The notes below the pieces were generated by a model. The model worked only from the letters and a program-made list of their open reading frames with translations, was not told where the DNA came from and did not search any database. DNA of 64,000 nt from Thunnus maccoyii. Taxonomy: Eukaryota > Chordata > Actinopteri > Scombriformes > Scombridae. Shown here piece after piece: positions 23,150 to 38,236 of this stretch. Numbering within the stretch: the stretch's first letter is position 1; every line of letters begins with the position of its first letter. The DNA lies in contig NC_056545.1 of assembly GCF_910596095.1 (NCBI RefSeq), positions 28,605,067 through 28,669,066 of the forward strand. Direction: 5' to 3'. A program made the translations under genes and the position numbers.

Positions 23150-23560
23150 GCCTTTTTTCCCCATCCAGATCAAAACCCACTATACTTAGACTTGTCATGT
23201 CTGGACTAGATTAAAAAGGAGACTCCAGAGACTCATTAAAACACAGTTTCAGATTTGTGAAACATTTACTCTATTTGTGAAAACAGAAAAAAGGGTGATT
23301 TCACTGATATTTCTCCATCCAGACCACATTAGACTAGGTCCAGATCAAATATTCACAGAGGAGTAGAGCAACAACAGCAACAACAACAACAATAGATACA
23401 TGACTAGCAACAACAAACAGCAGTTTACTTAGACTATACTTAGACTTGTCAAATCTGAAATGGTGTTTTAATGAGTCTCTGGGGTCTCCTTGTTAATCTA
23501 GTCCAGATTTGACAGCTCTGTAGTGGTTTTTGATCTGGACCTGGTCTAATTTGTTCTGGA
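23150..23560. mobile_element. Fold-back (long inverted repeat) element
   Basis: The segment at about 23196-23260 is repeated in inverted orientation at about 23443-23512 with roughly 90% identity over 64 bases; the arms extend outward with CCAGATCAAAACCCACTA against its reversed counterpart near 23525. Part of the left arm (CAGATTTGTGAAAC...AAAAGGGTGAT) is also tandemly duplicated (23094 and 23251). Confidence 0.65.
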
Positions 23561-26500
23561 TGGTCATAAATGATGATGATAAAGATAATAGATAAATAGA
23601 TGATAAAGTTTCCGTAGCTTGACTTGTCCTGTTTTACATTTAACTCAAGTTTAAACACAGGGAAGGGTATAGCAGAAGAGTTAACACTGTAAAAGTTGTG
23701 GAGTTTGTAATCACTGTGGTGTATCTGTCAGAATACACTGGAAGACACCTACACAGGTTTCTTAAGCCTACAGTACTGTAGACCTACAAGTTCAGACTTG
23801 GTGAATGTCTGTGGTTTCTAGAAGTAGAGAATTACAGATGTATCACAATAATGGACTATATTAACATAACACACAATTCACAATCAGTTAAAGTCCTATA
23901 AAACTTTGTCCACAGGGTATCAATACTGATATAATTAGTCTCATAAGAGAATTAAGTGGACAACCAACAGATAACTTAGTAAGATTATATTTACTTGTAG
24001 GAAAGTATTGACTTATAAATTACTCAACTATTCCAGATACTCACTCTAGGAAGTAAACAATAATCCTGCAATAATGCACAGTTACAATGAAACCAATATG
24101 TTCTAAATATGAGAAACAGCAGTTAAATGAACCGACCACTATCAATCTGTTAAGTCATATTTTGCCATCTAGCCAAGCAAGTAAAGTTACACATTTTAAA
24201 ACACTGAATGCAAATGGCACAAAATATATAAAACATATCCATTTACACACATAACCTCCTATACAGCCAGACATATCCAGTGAACTTTCTGGAGCCTGGC
24301 CAGGCTCGTATACATACTGTCCAATGAGCAAAGGGTACTTCATGGGTCTGCTGTGTCTGAACTCCATGTGAACTGCAAGCCCTCTGAACATATATCTTTA
24401 AATAGTTTCGCCTCTGCGAGTCAATTTCAACATTGACCCCCACACAGATATATACATTTATTTTGAAGTCATGTCATAGCACATAAGGAGAAGAAATGCT
24501 TTTTCTACCCAAATAACATGCAGCTGACTGTGCCAGTAATAAACACTTACCAGTCCACTGTACCTGACTAAAATTTATGATCTCAGTAAGGGCTTGATTT
24601 ATGTCTGTTCTGCTCAATGATTTATGTGTCATTATCTCTTATAGTATCACAATCATATGCAGTATTCCTAAGATTAATAGTGTTGCTGTAATATTTGTAA
24701 AGTATCACCCTTTAGTCCTTTTTGTAATGGTAATGGAAACACATTGAATGATTATTACTAAACTGTGCCATAGTGAAATGGATAACAGTGTTAAGGGAGC
24801 CAAATACCTAATTCCAACATTAACAAAATAAATATAGATATAGATATAGGTAAAATACGTAAAGATATAGTTGCTTACTGTAATGAGAAACTCATTTTCA
24901 CCTAACATTGGTCTTTGTTCGTTTGTCTGATTGTTGCTGACTGGCCATGCTGCTCCCTATACAATCATATGTTCATATATATGAAAATCATTCAGTCATT
25001 CATAGTGTCAAGTGTTCAAGTTCAAGTGTTTTTCATATAGCCTACAGCACTGTGTGTTCAGCGTGAATGTAACTGAATGGTCTGCAGTATATGAGCTTAA
25101 CAGGGCAGTTGTTTTATGTCAGTTTGGACACAGAGCTGATTGGCCAGTTGGCTATGGTCAGTTATAAGATAAGATTAAACATATCTGAGCTATAACTATA
25201 GAAGGCATCTGGTTAAGAAAAGGAAACTGGAATATAAACCATATATTGGCATTATATTGATTGTGAATTATATCATATTGTTTCTGTGTGTTTACGGTTC
25301 TGTCTCAGACACTCTAATCTGAGCTGTATCATCTGTCTCACTGCAGGTTAAGCGCAGAGTGTGAGCCTTCTGATCAGGAAGGTCAGTCATTTTTTCATTC
25401 CCCTATCCTTTACTAGCTGCAGTATAAAAGTATTACTTATCTTCATTTTACAGGAGACCCACATGGAGCTCCTTTAAGGTCCTAGGTTGGTCCATAAACC
25501 CTAATTTGAGAACCACTGCATTTGACAGCTGATGCTCCACTTGCAGTTTTTTTCCTGCCCCAAATCACCCCATTTTACTTTGCTATCTTTAAATGAAAGA
25601 TTTCTTTGGAGAAGTATATTTTTATGGCAGTCAAACAGTTTCATAGAGGAACTGGAACGCTGTTTAAAGGTCCTAACAATCCTTCTGAAGATTTGCCAAT
25701 GGACTTGGGGCATGTTTAAAAATGATAGCACCGCACTGAATAATTAAACACAGCTTAATGAGGAGGGAGAGAAAATTGTGTTTTCATTTATTTTGACAAA
25801 ATCCTATTCTCTGATAATTGGATAATATAAGCGGTGATTACCCTATACTTAGGATGGATTGTGCCAAACTGTCAGGGAAATTTTTGTTCTGTGATCAGGA
25901 TTATGTAGAAGAAGGAAAACTGCTTTTGTTTCCACAGATGGAAAAGAGCCTGAAGTATTCACAGACATAACTGCCGAGTCAAATGTCACAATTCATCCAT
26001 TCTACTGAATGTGAAAATGAAAGAGATTAATCTGTGAATGTAGTTGGTCAGTTTGTCAGAAACCAACCCTAGCAAGCTATCCTATCAAGAGAAAGACTGT
26101 AGACTGAATTCAGATCAGATCCTGCTTTTTCAACATTGTTACTGTAATTCCTGGAGGAAAGACTCAAATCCTTGGAGAGGGGCAATTGGCGTGACAATGG
26201 TTGAATATGAATCATTTGTATATTGGCATAAACATCAAATGTCACCTTTAGTCATCTGCTTTAGAGGGTCGGGCACAGAACAGGACCCCATCAGGTTCAA
26301 CAGGCTCAACATGGGACTGAAGCTGGGTTTAAAAGCTGAAGTTCACCATACTTCCTCTACAATACAGCCTTTTAAGAATATGTGAACATGCTGATTTTTT
26401 ACGCCAGTATGTGCATGTAAGTCCTAAATAAATCCAGCAGGTGGAGTCAGAGAGTATTTGACAAACCTGAGTTACACTGAGGCAAACTGCTGTATCCTCT

Positions 26501-29500
26501 GCATTCACCATGCACACACTCTGAGTGCCAGTCATTTACTTAATAGATCTGCTTAGAATTGGCTGAATATAAGCACTCTCCGTGACTGCCCTGTCTGCAC
26601 TACTACATTTCAATCAGGCATGAAAAGCTCTTGGTGTCTGTACTTTTTGACAAACACATAGGCTAGTTATATGGAGGCTGGAGTCCAAGATTGCCATTTT
26701 AAAGCATGACAAGGTTTCTGGTGGATAAGTCTTTTTTTTTTTTCTTAACATATAAATTCAAACTATCCTGACATACTGACACTATCTGATACTTAGATAG
26801 TTGTGTTTTATTGTTAAAGAAATTATCCTGGTACCATTCGTAACATGAGTTTTGTAGAGCGCTCTATAAATAAAGATTATAATAATTATTATTATCATTA
26901 TTATTATTCATCACTGTCTGTTTTCATTGATTTTCCATACAGTCATGACAACAATGGGCAAAAAATATGTGTATTTTTCCGAGCAAGTGTTCAGACTCTC
27001 AGACACTTTGACAATCGAGTCTCTTGTTTCTTGACTTCTAAAAACTGGTGGAGTTCGTCTCACTGCAGCTCTGTTTTTATCTTAGCTACATCTCCTCTTA
27101 ATCCCTCGTGGCCAGCACTACCGTGGTTGCCTTGACAGTGCAGACACTTCGCCTGCTCTCTCCTCAACTGCTAAGTCTCAGTAGTACTACCCCACACTCT
27201 CACCACACACAGAAATGGGATTCATAAAAGATAGCACGTCCTTGAATGATGTATTGATGCATGACTGCTGCTACTGGTAATAATGTTCAATTCCAAAACA
27301 TCTCTCTAGTTTCCACCCTTCAAATCCTCATGTGGAATGATAAAGAATATGAAAGTATTCCTCAGGAAAGTAACTGCTATGACAGTAATCATGATTATGA
27401 TTTTGTTTTTCTGACTGACCTCAACTCTGCAATTTTCCTCAAATTGAATGTTTGTCACTTCCTGGCATGTAATCTAAACTATAGGCTTGACTTTCACAAC
27501 TGTTGTTTACTTGGTTACTAAATGATATATATGGTCAGCCGTTGCATCTTTGACACCTGCCTCACATATGTGAATGCACTATTGTTCCTGCAAACAAAAC
27601 ACCCCATATGTCAGCGGCTCACTGCGCAGTGCACCCAGGAATGTCTAATTAACATCACAGGGAATATACTGCATATTAAAAACATTAAATGAACTGTGAG
27701 ACTGAATACATGTATTTCAATATATCCGGAGCGTAATCTGATATTTAAGATCTGATAATATATGATGTGCAGTGCAGAAACAGTGATATCTATCCTTCAG
27801 ATCCAACTCCAGCTAAAATTACTCCATCCATGAAATAGAGGTATCCATGGTTACATCAGGAGCCATGTAAAAGGGTGCCTCAGTGTATCTCTATTCTCTA
27901 GCAGTCTCCACCTTTTTCCTCATTCATCATTTGAAAGAAATCACTGTGCCACCTCAAGGTTTCCAACAGCTATGATTTGGTTTTGCAAATGAGATTTGCA
28001 GTGAATAATTTCAATAATTTTGATGAAGATAGATTGGTTATTAAATATCTCTGAATTATGAATGCAAACCATATTACGTCTGCAGTTACCTGCTTGACTT
28101 TGAGGGAATGAAATGCAGAGCTTAAGTAGTTCAGCGCTACAGAGGCTGCAAGTTGAAATGTTGTATAGGAGCATCCCCAGTACGACATATTTGCAGTCTT
28201 CAGAACAACCTGTTACCTTGACAACGCAATTTTATCATTCAAGCCCATTGCTACCTTCTCTCACAGCAGGAATCAAATGTGGCTTAAATGTATGTTGCTG
28301 CAGGGTTTTACACCTCTATTCAGGGTAGAAATGAGACATCGGATGGGTTGAGATGTGCAGAAAATTTGGAATTATGATTTCACTTCCTTGCTGCATAGTG
28401 GTGAAAATATGAAATGATTTTCTTACCTTTACAATGTTTGGAAATGTGTAACAAAAAAACAGATTGGATAGTATGATTGAAGCAGACACTGAAAGATAAT
28501 ATTTTAATATATGATAATGACTGAAGACTAAAAATGCTGTTGTTTTTCATATACACTGAACTACATGACAGATATTTTAAGCATCTCAAATACTTCTGTA
28601 ATGGCATGGCATTAGAAGGGATAAACTGTAGGGATTAGACAGAGGAGTTCATACATTTAAATTGGCAACATGTAATTCCCCAAATACCAGTGACCTTAGG
28701 GTGGTTTCTATTTCCAATGCCTTACTCATGCAGTTATATGCCTAATTGTCGGGCCATATTTGCAAGTTAGTCATTCTGATAATTGTTATGCAAGCTACAT
28801 GTAAGCTTTGCATGAGGCAAGCCCATCTGTTGTTGTGTCCCTTTCCATGAATTCCATAAAAATCCATGAAGGAATTCAAATGATTTTCCAAAGGTATCTA
28901 AATCAAATAAGCAATGAACTTTTATCTCTGAGCTCTTGAAACCCAGAGCAGTTGGAGAAAAGAGAGAAAACAGCCATGCTCTTATCTGAAGTGGACACTC
29001 ACACATGACTGACTGCTCACATTGTATATAGAGAGGGTGGTATCCCAAATTTATTTGAAATACTGAGATCACGAGTCCAAGCACTGTAGTTTTAACAAAA
29101 CATCTGCAGAGGAACATTTTTTTAATCTATTGTTTCATCTGTTTAATTATATCAGTTGCCTACATGCACTGATGGTCTAGGCTGTCTTCTACAAGCCCCC
29201 TTCACACTGCAACACTGCCAGGAATAACATTCTTGTGGGGATATACTGAATCCCTCAATTCAGTATTAAATGGGCCAAATTTAAACATACTAAGTGTAAA
29301 AAGTGAAATATTGAAATAATATCTTGCAGTTTAGGTATGTAAACTGCATCTCAGGTCAATAAAACAACACACCTCATAGCTACAGCCTTGTACACGTGTG
29401 ATGTCACCTTCCTTTCTTGTTTGGCTGAGCTCAGAAGATTAGGGGTGCATTTGCCGGATAATGAACAAGGTCAGTGTGGAATGACTGTGTGCTGGATGGT

Positions 29501-30408
29501 CATGGACGTCAAAGTCATGGTAGTCTGTTGCAGAACTTTGATTTATATCCACCAACTTAACTGTGCTCCTACTATATGTGAGAAGTGATTGGGACAGTGC
29601 TCGGAGCTCATATAGAGTTTATATCCGATGATACTGAATGTAGTATGATTTAATAGTGCTTTTCATTGGGTACATTTAGAGACATGCCGTGATCATCTCA
29701 TTCACATTCAATTGATAGTCAGTCACATTATTCACCTCTGACATTATGGAGGTTCCTCTCTGACCACAACTATACAGAAACTCCTCCAATTAAATTAAAT
29801 CTGTTCATCTTGATTAAACAATATAAAGATCTAATCAGTTTAAGAGTTGCTGTGCTTTGAATAGTGTAGTGTGTCATCCTGAAATATGTGGCCTTTAAAG
29901 GATAGGTTCCCCCTATCCCTCCACTGCAGCTCAGCAAGGAAATGCTTTATGTGAAAATACAAAGAGGGAATATCACACAAAAAGACAGTAACTTTGAGAG
30001 ATAGCCATGTGATTTGTTCAACTGACTGCTGAAGCTTCATATTAGCTTCTGATTAACTTTGGAATTCACTTTTACACAGAACAAGAGCTGGAGGTTTTGC
30101 CTCCCGTCACTTACATTAGAATCACGTTAAGGAGGGATCTCTCTATGGCCAGTAGAAAAATTGCAGCGACCGACCAACGACTCTTTCAATGTATGGGCAT
30201 GCTAGTATTGTTTTAAAATTAACTTGAAAAAAATGCAAAACTATTCTCAACACAAAAAGAATTTAATTACCCAGCAGGGCCTCTGTGGGAGTTTGAAAGT
30301 CCTGTGATGGTCTGAATCAATCAGAGGCTTCTCCACCCAAAAAGGGGGAAATGCTGGATATCTTCTCTTCTACCTAAATTCAAAATAGCTTAATATCAGC
30401 CCTCCTAT

Positions 30409-30409
30409 G

Positions 30410-30441
<32 letters not shown>

Positions 30442-30442
30442 G
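30409..30442. repeat. (TA)n/(CA)n microsatellite
   Basis: A TA tract running directly into a CA tract. Confidence 0.85.
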
Positions 30443-33400
30443 GGTGTTTTCACTTAAATTACCTGATTAGACCTCTGTGTGGGTGTAGAGAGACTGATTG
30501 GCATCTCCTTCACTCTCCTGATAGGGCGTAACAACTACGCTTTATCAGTTTTATTAGTACATTAGTAGTTTAGTCAGGTAATTTCTAGCATATATCTCCA
30601 CTTGTTTATCAAATCTGTGTGGGTGTGCAGGACATTTTAGTGTAAAAATAGCCACTTGGCCTTGGCTTGTAAAATGCCATAATCTTTCAATTTACTTTGC
30701 CATGTGTTCAAAATGTGATCATAGAGAAGACAAACATTTGCTTTTATCCCTTGCATGCTTAACCAAATGAAACAAAACGTAGATGGGCGCCGACCAAAGT
30801 CACTGCCTCTCAGAGTCAACAAAACAAGCTTTTAAAACTGAAAAACAACATAATGAGGGACTAAATGTGGTATCCATTATCTAATACCCCGTCCCCAGTA
30901 AACAAGTCCAACTATCAAATGAATCCATGTAAACCAGGTGTGAAATTTATGCTGCTTTTCACCACATAATTGTTGCACCTTAATCTGATTCCTCATTATA
31001 TGGGCATTGTGTCCTTGTAAACATACCCATTGTTCACATTTGATATGTGCTCAGACTCAGCACCCCAGAAATCAATCTATTCATAGTACGTGTTGGTTGC
31101 AATTATATAAACACTCGACCTTTCACTCAAGTGAGACAGGATAGAGTTACGAGGTGCAGAACAAAAAGGAACAGAAGACAAGTGATGTTAAAATGAACAT
31201 TTATAATGACTCTTTGTTGCCGTCGCAAAAATAATCTTTAAAAAACAATTCAATTATTAACACTGAAATGCTGACTTCACTGGTAGTCCACGAGTCATAA
31301 AACACAACTCACTGAATTTCTTTTACAAACACAGTACTACAGTTACATTAAATAGTCATTACCGTTAAATCTATTAATGAATAATGTTCAAATAAACTAA
31401 TAATAAAAACAATGACACTTTTAAAATCCTCTCATTCCCTCACCATAGTAGCTGTTGTCTTTTTATCAACAGTGTATCATTTAGAAAATATACTGCTTCT
31501 GAGATGTTTCTCTGACAAAAGCAGAAAACAGACTGGCAGCATAACAATAATGGTACATGAGCTCAAACGTCATACAATTAGGGTGATGTTTTTCAAGGGG
31601 AGTGGAAATGGGACGTAACCATTCCAGTGATCTCAACATTTAGTTATGTAGGCTGGCAGCCTTTTGGCTCAGTATGGAATTATTTGGCACTCTTGCTGAC
31701 AAATATTTGCCATAAAAATCTTTCACACTTTTTCTAAAATGGCACAAGAAGGCATTTTCCTCGAATTTCTGAATATATTCAGAGGACTTTTTCATCTTAA
31801 AAGACATATAAATGCTGTCCTAGAAAGCCCTTTAGGTAGTTAACACTGTGGACTTTCACAGATTCTCCTCGTCACAAACGAAAGACAGAACCGTCATCAC
31901 TAATATCAAAGAGAAATGTACCCAATCAACAAAACATCACTTTGCTTAGGTTGGAATATTGGATCGTATGCTGTCAGTCCATTTTTTTCTGAGATGGAGC
32001 GAACAGAGGTTAACCGAAGTAAAAACTGAACCCCGAAAGAAAATTTTACAATGACGTGAAAATGTTTGCAAGGTACTGGCATGCTTTCTTCAGTTTACAC
32101 TTAAGCAAGCGTTTAACCCTGCAGAATAGTCCAGATAATCAGAAAACAAAACAAAAAAACAACAGTCTCGCAGAGTTTGACAGTAAAAGGTGGTGTAAAA
32201 TATCCAACACATACATGAGTTCTTGGGGATGGAGAAGTCAACTAAGTTCATGGGAGGTTCAGAGGGTCAAAGACAAAAATGGCCTCATGTCTGGTTGGCA
32301 AGAATCCTGTATTTTCTCAGACGAAAGGGCTCAGAAATACCTTAATCTGTTTAAAGGGCGGACACAGTAGCAGGTGCTCAGTGTGATGAAACACAAATCG
32401 TGATATCATGTAGGCTGAGAGAGAGTGAGACTCAGGTAGAAGAGGTTTTAAGAGAGGAGCAAGCAGCCTTAGCCAGTTTGTAGCGTTTAAAACCAGTCCT
32501 AGCCTTCTTGTGAAAGGGCTCCGTGGGGGTGGATGAACGTCCAGAACATATTTGGAGTGAAAATAAATACAAAACATAACAACTTTTGGAATGATACCGT
32601 AATTTGTTTGGCATTCAGATGTGAAGCAGTAAATGCAATGACAGGGTTTTGCAGCACAAAAGAATGAGACAGAAATATCATTCATGTAACTAGGCCTTTA
32701 CCATTCAAAGTCTAATAGGTTTCCTTTGTGATTTTCATCATGTTGAGGTGGCAGAGGCAATCTTCATTTTGCTGGTGCCGATTATGCCTCTCAGATCTGA
32801 CCGTTATAACAGCAAGACCTTGAGCTTGCATCCCTTAGTAACGTCAGCCCCCAGTGCTTCAGTTCCAATTTGCTGGAGATATGAAAACGATTTTCTAATT
32901 TGTACTTTAAAGCAAAAGAGGATGCAAAAGGACAAAAGTGTACGGATCCTTCCTGGTGTTTCACATGTTAGTTAAAAACAAAGCACTCAGTGATTGACAC
33001 AAACCTCTGCTGAAGGGAATGTGAAGGAGAAGCCTTCAAGTGAGGAAACAGGTGCTACTTTTCTATTTTGTCTGAGACTCCAGCCCTTTCCATCATTCAT
33101 GAGACCCAACAAGATCAGGGAATAAATGAATAAAAGTAACATCAGAGCAACAGCAAAAAAAAGGCAAAAAATAAAATAAAAACTGTTGAAAGCATTTCAT
33201 TTCACACCCAGTATGACCCACTGATCAGTAAAGTGCATTTATGCAACACCAAACAAACAAGATAATGTTGACAGCGAATCGGAAGTTGTGTTAAAACATA
33301 TCTGGTTCATGACTATGGCCATGTGAGGCCTACCTGACTATAGCTGTAATCTGTTATTGACACAGATATTAACTCTACATGTATTTGACATTCCTGCCCT

Positions 33401-33737
33401 GAATTTACATTAAAGACCGATAACATTCAACAGAAATTAAAAAAAAATAAAAAGAGTAAATGGGTACATTCATAGATTAGATCTGGGCTTTCAGGCTGTG
33501 ACATAAAAAAATTCTAAAAACATTATGGGACAGGTTACATGAGGTTCAACCTGTTTGTAAAAGAAATGCATGTCTGATATCCTAAAAAAGCAAAACACAA
33601 GGAGCCAATGCACTGAATAACATTTTCACGTTTGCTTGTTTCACATTTTTAATACTCCTCACTGTACCTAAAAATATCTTCTCTGATGATGTCGAGAGAG
33701 ATGAATTTGACTGATGACAATTTGATCTGAGATGCCT

Positions 33738-33835
33738 GTGTGTGTGTATGAGTGCATGTGTGTATGTGTATGTATATATGTGTGTGTGTGCATGTGTGTG
33801 TGTGTGCGCATGTCTATGTGTCTTTTTTTTTTTTT
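33738..33835. repeat. Imperfect (TG)n followed by poly(T)
   Basis: TG-rich tract with ATG and CATG interruptions, ending in about 13 T. Confidence 0.9.
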
Positions 33836-35171
33836 GGGCCAACATGACAATAATGAGCTCCCTCCCAACTCACAACATAAAAAACAACTTTTTTAACATG
33901 AGGCGAGTAAACTTAAGTGCTTTACATTTGACTGCATGCAGTGTTATGTCTTTGAATGTTGCGAGACACCTCGCAAATTTTTGTAACTTTTTTTTCCTCC
34001 ATAATTTACTTTGATACCATGCAATAGAAGACGTGCAAAAAGATAACACCTAACTCCACAAACACATTTTTGATTGTTAATGGCTATGTTATGAATGCTT
34101 ATAACATGTTATGCTTAGTCCATGCTGGCCTATAGAGACATTTGTGAGAAAACAGCAGTACTTAAGCCACAGGTCAAACAAACACACAAGGGATGCATGG
34201 AGTGTAAAACAACATGGATCCATAAAAATCACAATCTTTAACTCTTACTCTATGTACCTATGGGATAAAACAATGCACAAAAAGTTCTTTGTCCTTTGTT
34301 TTCTTAAGTAATGTATTTGATTATCTTTTCTTAACTTAAAAGACAGTGTTTGATTGGCACTTGATCAGCACTTCTAAACAAGTTATTGATATCTAACATT
34401 TGATCGCACATCTACAATTTCAGAAGCTGCGGAGGTCTAGTTTGGCACAGGTTGTACTATGGAGTCTATTATTACTTTTACTATCTTACCAATACTGTAT
34501 AGTATTCTATACACCTCGTTTTATGCTCCAGCCTTTAAGAGCATGTTTCTAATCAACAGACCAGACATCTTTTCAACTAAAATATTTTGTATAGTTTACT
34601 TATCAAATAGCAGCATTTTCATAACTTACAAAAAGTACATGTAAACCTATTCATTCAAAATCTTAGTAATTTCAAAGGTTCATACAACAGACATAAAACA
34701 CAAAACAGGACAACATGCTACTATATTGCTTCCAATATTCTTTACATTTTCTTACTGTCAAACTAAATCATCAATGACAGAAATATGGACACCACCGGTT
34801 GATGATGAGTCATCATAATGCACAAACAAATCGCGAAGCTAATCTTAATCAGGCTTAGTTGGCACTCTCATCATCCACACAAATATAACATAGTTCACAT
34901 TGTATCGACAACGCTGGACTGCATTTGGACTACAAACTAGAATAGCTACAATAAAGTACATATAGATCATATGACATGACATATTGTATTCCACAGAAAT
35001 GAATTCTAGTCATTTTCAGATAAGAGGATATGCATAAAGGATGTCATTGTTTCGGCTTGAGGTCACAAACAAGTTCCCATCTTACTTTCGCTATCTTATG
35101 CATTCTGTCCTTACTATGCTTTGTTTAGAGGCTGAAACTTGAGCTCAGTTTGTTCAACCAACATATGAATA

Positions 35172-38100
35172 TTTATTCAACCAAGATTTGCCTTCTTTTG
35201 GAAAAAAAAAACCTATTATCTTCCTTTAAAAGGCCATAGTTCGCGGTCTAAACCTTTCTAAATCCTACTTGTTCTTCTTATAGAGGGAATTTGATACTTT
35301 GAGCTAACGTTGCTGGTTGGTCTTGTGGGTGTCACAGTTTTGGAGGCAGGTGTTTTCTGTGCATTTTAGCCTTGTGAACTCTACGGCCTGGGAAAATATT
35401 TTCATACCCTCATGACCTATAGTGCATAACTCCCACCAGCAGCACACCCAACACACCGCCCATGAGAAGACAAGACAGGAGGAAGGAGAAAGAGGGGGAG
35501 AGAGCACAGTGTAGGAGGAAGCACGGACAGGGATTAGGACACAGGAGGAATCTAAGAACAGTGAGGAAACGCCAACATGCAGGGGGAATAAAATGTTGAG
35601 AGAAAGAGGAAAGTTAATGAGGGGCAGAGAGAAATAGTATTTGGCACAATGTATTGATCAGAGCTTCGAAGGAGAGCTCCCTGCAGTCAAGCAGTCCAGT
35701 TGCATTGATAAACATCCCCTTGTTTTGTGCTTGTATCTTATTATATGCTAAAATCTTGGGCAGTTAAATTATATTACGCTATGATTTCACTAGTGGCCAG
35801 ATCGTAGTTATGGATGACTGTGAAGCCTTCCAGACTTATAGTGAAAGGAAAGATTTCAGTTAGGAAGAAAGGCTCACTGTTGCAATTGCCACGCATAATG
35901 TTCAGACACAAAGAGTTAATTCGAATCCAGTTACTTTCAAGCATGAATTATGAAAATGAGAAGAGGAAAGGCTATTTCTTAAATTTTCCAAAAAAAATGG
36001 ATTTTCTTGGACACTTCTCAGCACCAACCCTCACAGCCGTGTTTTCAGGGAGCTGATCATAGAGCTTGGGTTGATGGGGACAATTGAAAGATGTCTTTAG
36101 AGAGGGGGGGAACAGGACTGGAGAATACATTGCTGGAAAATGTAGTAGGTGTAATTTGTGGTTTGCTGATCAGAAAACGTCTGCTAATTTAAGTGCAGTG
36201 CGTTGTACTAGTAAACAGACAGAAACATCAGACACTGGCGTATAAATGCTCTTGTGGAGATATCCCTTCTGTCAGTATTGGTAGGTTTTGTGTATGTGAC
36301 ATAGATGTGCACATTAAAATATACTCACACCCCCCGGCAGGGACAGACACGCTTTACATTGTGTTCTTAATGTCTCACAGTGCAGTCTTCAGAGACCCAG
36401 TGTACTCATGATGAACACCATGGATAGCAGCACAGAAGGAAGCTAAGGTAATCTTCGAGTGCTTGGAAATGCTCTAGACAATTAGCCTCCCTGCATTAGA
36501 CCAACAATTGCCCATAAAAGACAACGATGCCAAAACATTTTTGTGATGTTTTATTACGTGCTCCACCTGAAGTTAGTGAGCACTGTGTTTTGGGAACGAT
36601 AAAAGGCTGCCTGAATGAACTGCAGAATGCTTTTTTTTTTTTTTTTTGTCATCATGCAAATTGAGAAGGATGGCTCACAGAAAACCTGAAGCCGAACCTT
36701 CTTTTCAAGTGTCACTCTTCTTCCCTTTCATTAGTGTATGTCTCTTGACTATTTGGTACCCTTAATGTAAAGGCAATAGTTTCTTTGTTCACAGATATTG
36801 GTTCATACAGCCTTTTCTTATCAAAATGCTGTTGTAGTGCTTTGTTCCCTTTGCGAACTGAACTGGTTAGACACTGCTTCAGGCAGAAGGTAGTCTGAGC
36901 TTTAAGTTAATTCTTGGGAGTTACAAATGACTAAGGCAAGAATATTGTCAGGTAAAATCTGGAGTATGGCCAATTTTTAGAAAAAAAAGACCTGCGTTAG
37001 GAGCGAGGATGGAATTGAAATCTTAAGACTGGATTGCTATTCATCACAAAATGCTGAAATCAATCCTTTTTCATTATGTGAGAGGCTGGGTCAGATCCAA
37101 TGGGCTACTAATGGCTGGACGACACATCAGCTTTTTTTAAATCAAGTAAAGAGAATAGTCGCCAGAGATTCTGATTTCATGGTAAAGGAGATATAAATCT
37201 AATCCTATAGCACCAAGAAAGGGTTACAACATATTTTTGTGTGTTTGTAGCTATGACTGAATATGCAAATATGTTTCAGTGTTTGTGCGTTTGTGGGAGC
37301 ATTTTCTATGTGTGTTCATGTAAAATATATTTATACATTCCTGTGTGTCTCCTCTATCCTCTCACATTGATTATTTAACCCCTGAACTATACTCGCAGAC
37401 AGCAACTGTGAAGTTCAGACTGGGTTTGAGTTATACATTTCTTTCACTGCAACACAACATTTGATCCCTGTAAATAAAAAATAGCAATAGGCTAATATTG
37501 TTTTTACATTCAGATCAACCTGCATTCACAGGTTTAAATAATCTATTTGTGTTTGAATGAGACCATGTCAATAAATAATGGATGAAAATATAAAATACCC
37601 AAATTTAGAAACTTCAATTATGATATGAGCCAGAATTCAACATATGTCAACATAGATATGATTTCTTTAAAGAAATTATACTCAGATTGCTTCCCCATAA
37701 AATGAAATGACCTCAGGTGCTTGTCATAAAACTTCTCCCCTGTTAACAATGCCTTCTGCATTGTATACAAAGAGCAAGGTTTGAGAAACAGCTCTGTTAG
37801 CTGGCTGGAACTTCATCTGACACTCTCAACTCACCGGGAGCTGAGGTTTGCAACTGAAATTAAAAACCAACAAAACCAAAACAAAAAAAAGGAAAATTAA
37901 ACAGCTATGAGGTGTTGGAGGAGGGTGAAACCCTGCGGCCTCACCCTTGAATCTGCAGCTTGGCAGTGGACCAGTTCAGCTTACTCTGATCACCATCGTC
38001 AAAAGGACTCGACACAAACTTTTAAAAAACATCAGGACGTCAGTCCTAAAAACACATTCACATATCACACACACTTATCTTGGTTGTCTCCCCCACCTCC

Positions 38101-38236
38101 TCCTTTGTGATTCTCTCATTTGATACTGAAATATTGAACAGATATTTGGACGTTTCTTTTTTCTATTCATCATGACCCTCTCAATTCCCTTCTATCTCTG
38201 TCTTCATCCTTTCCTTCTTTCCTCTTCTTTTTCCTT
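35172..38236 (-). other. nova2: Probable nova2 3' UTR, no other gene seen
   Basis: About 3 kb downstream of the nova2 stop without recognisable repeats or exons and rich in U-runs on the transcript strand. Possible AATAAA signals on the minus strand are at 36550-36555 and 35172-35177, with others farther at 30550-30555. Mammalian NOVA 3' UTRs are several kb long; the true end cannot be set from sequence. Confidence 0.4.

Larger units (their letters stand above)
23660..35171. other. Gene-poor AT-rich interval
   Basis: No exon with family similarity on either strand. It holds microsatellites (30409, 33738), an LINE/SINE-type tail (26855-26905), and a 15-base palindrome ATGATGAGTCATCAT with an AP-1 core at 34802-34816. 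The right part could still be nova2 3' UTR if the distal signal at 30550 is used. Confidence 0.45.

Noticed and set aside
23330-23420. CRISPR-like array from CAACAACAACAA repeats
   Set aside because: Simple trinucleotide repeat in a eukaryotic genome; no spaced direct repeats.
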